Assembly (NCBI GenBank): GCA_030765065.1
Contig: CM060979.1
Location: 21,977,001 to 22,041,000, forward strand
Length of the DNA: 64,000 nucleotides
Direction: 5' to 3'
Source of the DNA: Deroplatys truncata
Taxonomy: Eukaryota > Arthropoda > Insecta > Mantodea > Mantidae
Shown: piece by piece, positions 60,840 through 64,000 of the stretch
Numbering within the stretch: the stretch's first letter is position 1
How the letters are laid out: the number at the start of each line of letters is the position of its first letter
The notes under the pieces: generated by a model
Told to the model about the DNA's origin: nothing
The model's database searches: none
What the model saw: only the letters and a program-made list of their open reading frames with translations
Made by a program: the position numbers and the translations under genes

Positions 60840-62770
60840 TACTTATAGAAATGTTTTGCTTATCCCAAATTCTCAAAGAATTCTCCCAGGCACTGTATGC
60901 AGCGTTCCATCCCTGCCACTCAACTTCCGAGGATGCAGGTAACTCTTCATATGCTGCAACTGCTTCTTTGGGGCTAGAAAATTGGTGACCTTAAAGTCAG
61001 TTCTTCACTGAAGGGAACAGAAAGAAATCACATGGTGCCAGGTTGGGACTGTAGGATGGATGAGCCAGTAGTTTTGCCTCAGTTCCTTGCAGAAACTCCA
61101 TTGTTACGTTAGCGGTGTAAGCTGATGCATTGTCATGATGCAATAAAATGCCCCTTAGTCCTGTCTTTGGACACTTTTCTTGGATTTTCTGAAACACTTT
61201 CGGGAAGGCAAACTTCTGTGTACTACTTTGAGGTCAGTGGTTGCCACTTGTGGAAAAGAAAGAAGGACCATTTTCTTTCTTATACTCCTTGCTCTTTTGA
61301 CTTCAACAGGTGATTAGTCATCTGGGCACCAAAATGGAGGACTAGCATTCGGTTTCTGGGTCAAACTGATATGTCCAAGTTTTGTCACCTGTAACAATAT
61401 CTGAAATATGGCGAGACTTTCCACAGTTAAATCATTGCAGTATTACTTTCTCTACTACGTATAGTAAGTAGGGGAAGCTTTGTATTCCACCCAAAAATTC
61501 GATACCGAGATTTCACCAGAAATATATGTTTTGAGAACCCCTGAATCCAAAAAAAGCATTTTTGGAAACATGTCCATGTGTCTGTCTGTGAACAGCATAA
61601 CTCAGAAATGAACAGTCGGATAAACACCAAACTTGGTATTTAGGTTCAGTATCTTCCAGAGATGCGACACGAAGGTTTTCAAGAAAATCCCCCCACCCCA
61701 GATTACCCTTTACATGGAACATTTTTCGAAAATTTTAATTTTCTTAAAAATGGCTCTTAACGATTTTGATTAAAATATCATATGTTTAAGATATTTTCAT
61801 GACAAATAAAACGTTTATCTTGAATTTTCTAGGAATGTCTCCAAAAGTATTCTTCTTTGTGAACGACTTTTGCATAACTGGTAAACCATAAGAGATAGAC
61901 AAAATTTTACTACAAAAAAAATGTAGATCACGTTAAAATACACAATTTATGTCATACATTTTTGTTGTTGAGTGAACCATTTTCGAGATATTGCTTGTTA
62001 TTCCGTTAAATTTTTCAATACTTATTTTCTCAAATGGGAATTCGTTATTCATTTTTATTGTCTTGGATATGCAAAGAATATTAACTGTATGATGCTGCAC
62101 ATAGCAACGAGCTATTAAGAGTAATGTCTATGCTTAAAGGCTACTGTATTTCTATATGCCCTTGTAAATATATATTCCCCTTACATCTACAAGAAAATTA
62201 GCTATAAGATAGAGTCTGCAAATGTTTATCTTGATTAACATGAAATAGATGCAGAGTAAGAGTTTGTAAAAATAGTTTGTACAAGAGTAGAGAAAGTCAT
62301 GTGAGTGTAAACACGTCAGACATTTTTTTGGCACCATTCCACTCTGTAGAGCTTCTGTGCTTCAGACAAATTATGAGGCACCCATCTTGAAGAAATGTTT
62401 TTTACATGAAGGTGCTCGTGAAGAATGGTTGCAACATTCAGTGAACTAATCACTAATGCCAGCTCAGTGTCCGTCCTTGTAGGCTAGTTTTGGATTTTCC
62501 CTGATCATTGTTCCCACAGTGGAGATGTTTTTCTCAGTCATTACTGTTATTGGTCTGCCACTCCTCTCTTCATCTTTTAAGAGATTGCTGCCCCCTCTTG
62601 AATTCTCCAAACCAGCGGAACACAATAGACGTGAAGGAGAATAGTCCCCAAAAGCCCTCATCAAATGCTCAAGTGACTGCGTTTCATTTAAGCTGCATAT
62701 GAAATTGTACAAGATCGCACAAAAATGCTCTCTGAATCTCCATTGCACTTGCAAGAACGTTCACACTTTC
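60840..62770 (-). pseudogene. mariner transposase pseudogene split by RepA
   Basis: The - strand N-terminal part at 62464-62754 has the linker KDEERSGRPITVMTEKN, preceded by decayed HTH sequence. After an 880-bp RepA insertion comes a VTGDKTWTYQFDPETE-like first catalytic region (about 61330-61420). LLHHDNASAYTANVTMEFL (second Asp) and PSYSPNLAPCDFFLFP (third Asp region) follow at 60997-61197, then a C terminus to about 60845. There are several frame breaks, and TIRs were not located. Confidence 0.78.
61441..62320 (-). repeat. RepA copy 14 (young), inside the mariner
   Basis: Complete - copy from TTACTTTCTCTACTACGTATAG to GTAGAGAAAGTCATGTGAG and ACACGTCAGACATTTTTTT. The short TG/CA region at 61575-61590 is nearly unexpanded. 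Confidence 0.88.
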
Positions 62771-62934
62771 CAGACTTAAAATATAAAATGAGGGAAAATG
62801 AATTATGCAACATAGCCCTGGCTGATACCATTGCAATACCAATGAGTCAACTATTCTGACCCAGCAACAATCCTTTCCCTACGATTGACCAATGTTCTGT
62901 ATTTCAGTACTTATCACGTGATGCTCATATATAG

Positions 62935-63243
62935 TGACTAGCTTAATATATCTTAAATATAATGTCAGAATCATTAAAGCCATTTTTGAGGCAAAACAAA
63001 CATTTCAGAAAGTGTTCCACATAAAGGGTAATTTTGTGTGGAGAGATTTTTCTTTGGAAGATACTGAACTTAAATACTAAGTCTGGTATTTATCTGAGTT
63101 TTCGTTTTTGAGCTATGCTGTTCATAGACACATGCTTCTTTTTGGATTCAAGGGGTTTTAAAACTTACATATCCAGTGAAATCTTGATAACAAATTTTTT
63201 GGGTGGAACCTTCTCTACCTACTATACATTGAGGAGAAAATAA
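62935..63243 (+). repeat. RepA, old subfamily, partial
   Basis: Contains AAAGCCATTTTTGAGG, TGTTCCACATAAAGGGTAAT, GGAAGATACTGAACTTAAAT and a decayed end TACATTGAGGAGAAAATAA, all in RepA order. Confidence 0.65.
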
Positions 63244-63559
63244 AAATGCAAATATTGTAAAAACTTGACAACGGTGAAAAACTTTCGGGTACCTATAGAA
63301 ACATTTACAACTCTTTGATTGGAAGATGAAGTGATTAAAATTTTATATGTGTTCCAGATGATTCCTTTTGATGAATATTGGTACAAGTTACTGTACAAAT
63401 TATACATTGATTTTATAAAGCATGAGCAGTTGACGTAGGTAGTTCCTGCTATGTATAGAAAGCCAGTTTGAAGAAGATGTATTAAAGGAGTTGTATTATA
63501 TTTCAACTGTTGGGGAGCCAAACTTGAAATTCGTTGCAATCACACTGGTTTCCGGTAGC

Positions 63560-64000
63560 CTTCGCCCCAAGTTTAAAAATATTAACTTTGAAATTGTACT
63601 GTTTCTTTAGATATTATATTTAAGTTTGCCTTGGCGTCAGTGTTATTGTTAGAGACGTGTTTCTCTTGGTAGGATTGTGGTGCAACTGAAGAATGTAGGC
63701 TTACACAGATTTTTAGTTTTAATTCACTCCTTTTTATTAATCCTTGACACAAATTAAATAACACTTCACTGATATAATGAGATTCTTTTATTTAATACTT
63801 GCACTTGATAACATGTAAACTATTTTCGTCTCACATGAATATGTATTTAATTTCTCGAGGACACATCTGGCGTCTGGTTATGAGCACTGTCTAGAAGCAA
63901 CTGAACTGTTTTTCCACCGCTTAAATTTGTAAATTTTTGTATTTTAAGTCTCTGATTGGCTAATCCTAGTCCAATAGAATACCTTCATTTAACTTAACCG
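63560..64000 (-). mobile_element. LTR-like segment at window edge
   Basis: The reverse strand has TTCTATTGGACTAGGATTAGCC, AATAAAAGAATCTC and AATAAAAAGGAG, then ACAATCCTACCAAGAG and GACGCCAAGGC. This is the same order as 35640-36400. It runs off the window, and no coding part is visible. Confidence 0.3.

Overview
The window is animal nuclear DNA, most likely from a large-genome insect. A hemimetabolous insect such as a cockroach or relative would fit, but the species cannot be named from this sequence. The grounds are GT-AG introns of 6-9 kb, AT-rich intronic DNA, four kinds of tRNA-derived SINE, and a mix of mariner, Tc1, pogo/Tigger, hAT, PIF/Harbinger, LINE and Penelope-like elements. There are no bacterial-style operons.

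One host gene is convincing. Its five recognised exons lie on the + strand at 23471-23643, 29484-29898, 37489-37741, 43500-43773 and 52842-54867. All splice phases agree, and together they give a 1046-residue C-terminal part ending in a normal stop, with a poly(A) signal at 55087. Exons 1-2 of this set match the diagnostic finger block of the vertebrate ZNF532/ZNF592/ZNF687 family. The first coding exon(s) were not found and probably lie upstream.

Almost everything else is transposable elements, often nested. The dominant one is a roughly 0.85-1.1 kb repeat, called RepA here. It occurs about ten times as young copies and six or more times as an older, diverged subfamily. It has no recognisable protein, inserts in A/T runs, carries a (CA)n microsatellite at a fixed internal position, and has an ~11-bp inverted motif near its ends. 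It interrupts a Penelope element (48678-49545), a mariner (61441-62320), a long-TIR Tc1/mariner-related element (7063-8113) and older copies of itself.

Layout. 1-5.1 kb: RepA copies in a LINE fragment. 5.7-10.1 kb: RepA, a long-TIR element and a mariner. 10.3-11.8 kb: Tc1 element split by a SINE. 11.9-17.3 kb: RepA, LINE with SINE, Penelope fragment. 18.0-19.1 kb: Harbinger element with TTA target duplication. 21.3-22.1 kb: segment between 13-bp direct repeats with a heat-shock-type promoter layout on the - strand. 22.4-23.4 kb: TIR element with an HTH-like exon. 23.5-55.1 kb: the zinc-finger gene, its introns filled with two mariners, LINEs, RepA, Tigger, Tc1, Penelope and SINEs. 55.6-57.8 kb: hAT element with 8-bp target duplication. 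58.5-64 kb: foldback element, old RepA copies, interrupted mariner and an LTR-like segment at the edge.

Most transposase reading frames are broken. The mariner at 24810-26138 is the freshest, with one apparent frameshift. All homology statements come from recognising motifs by eye; no search was run.
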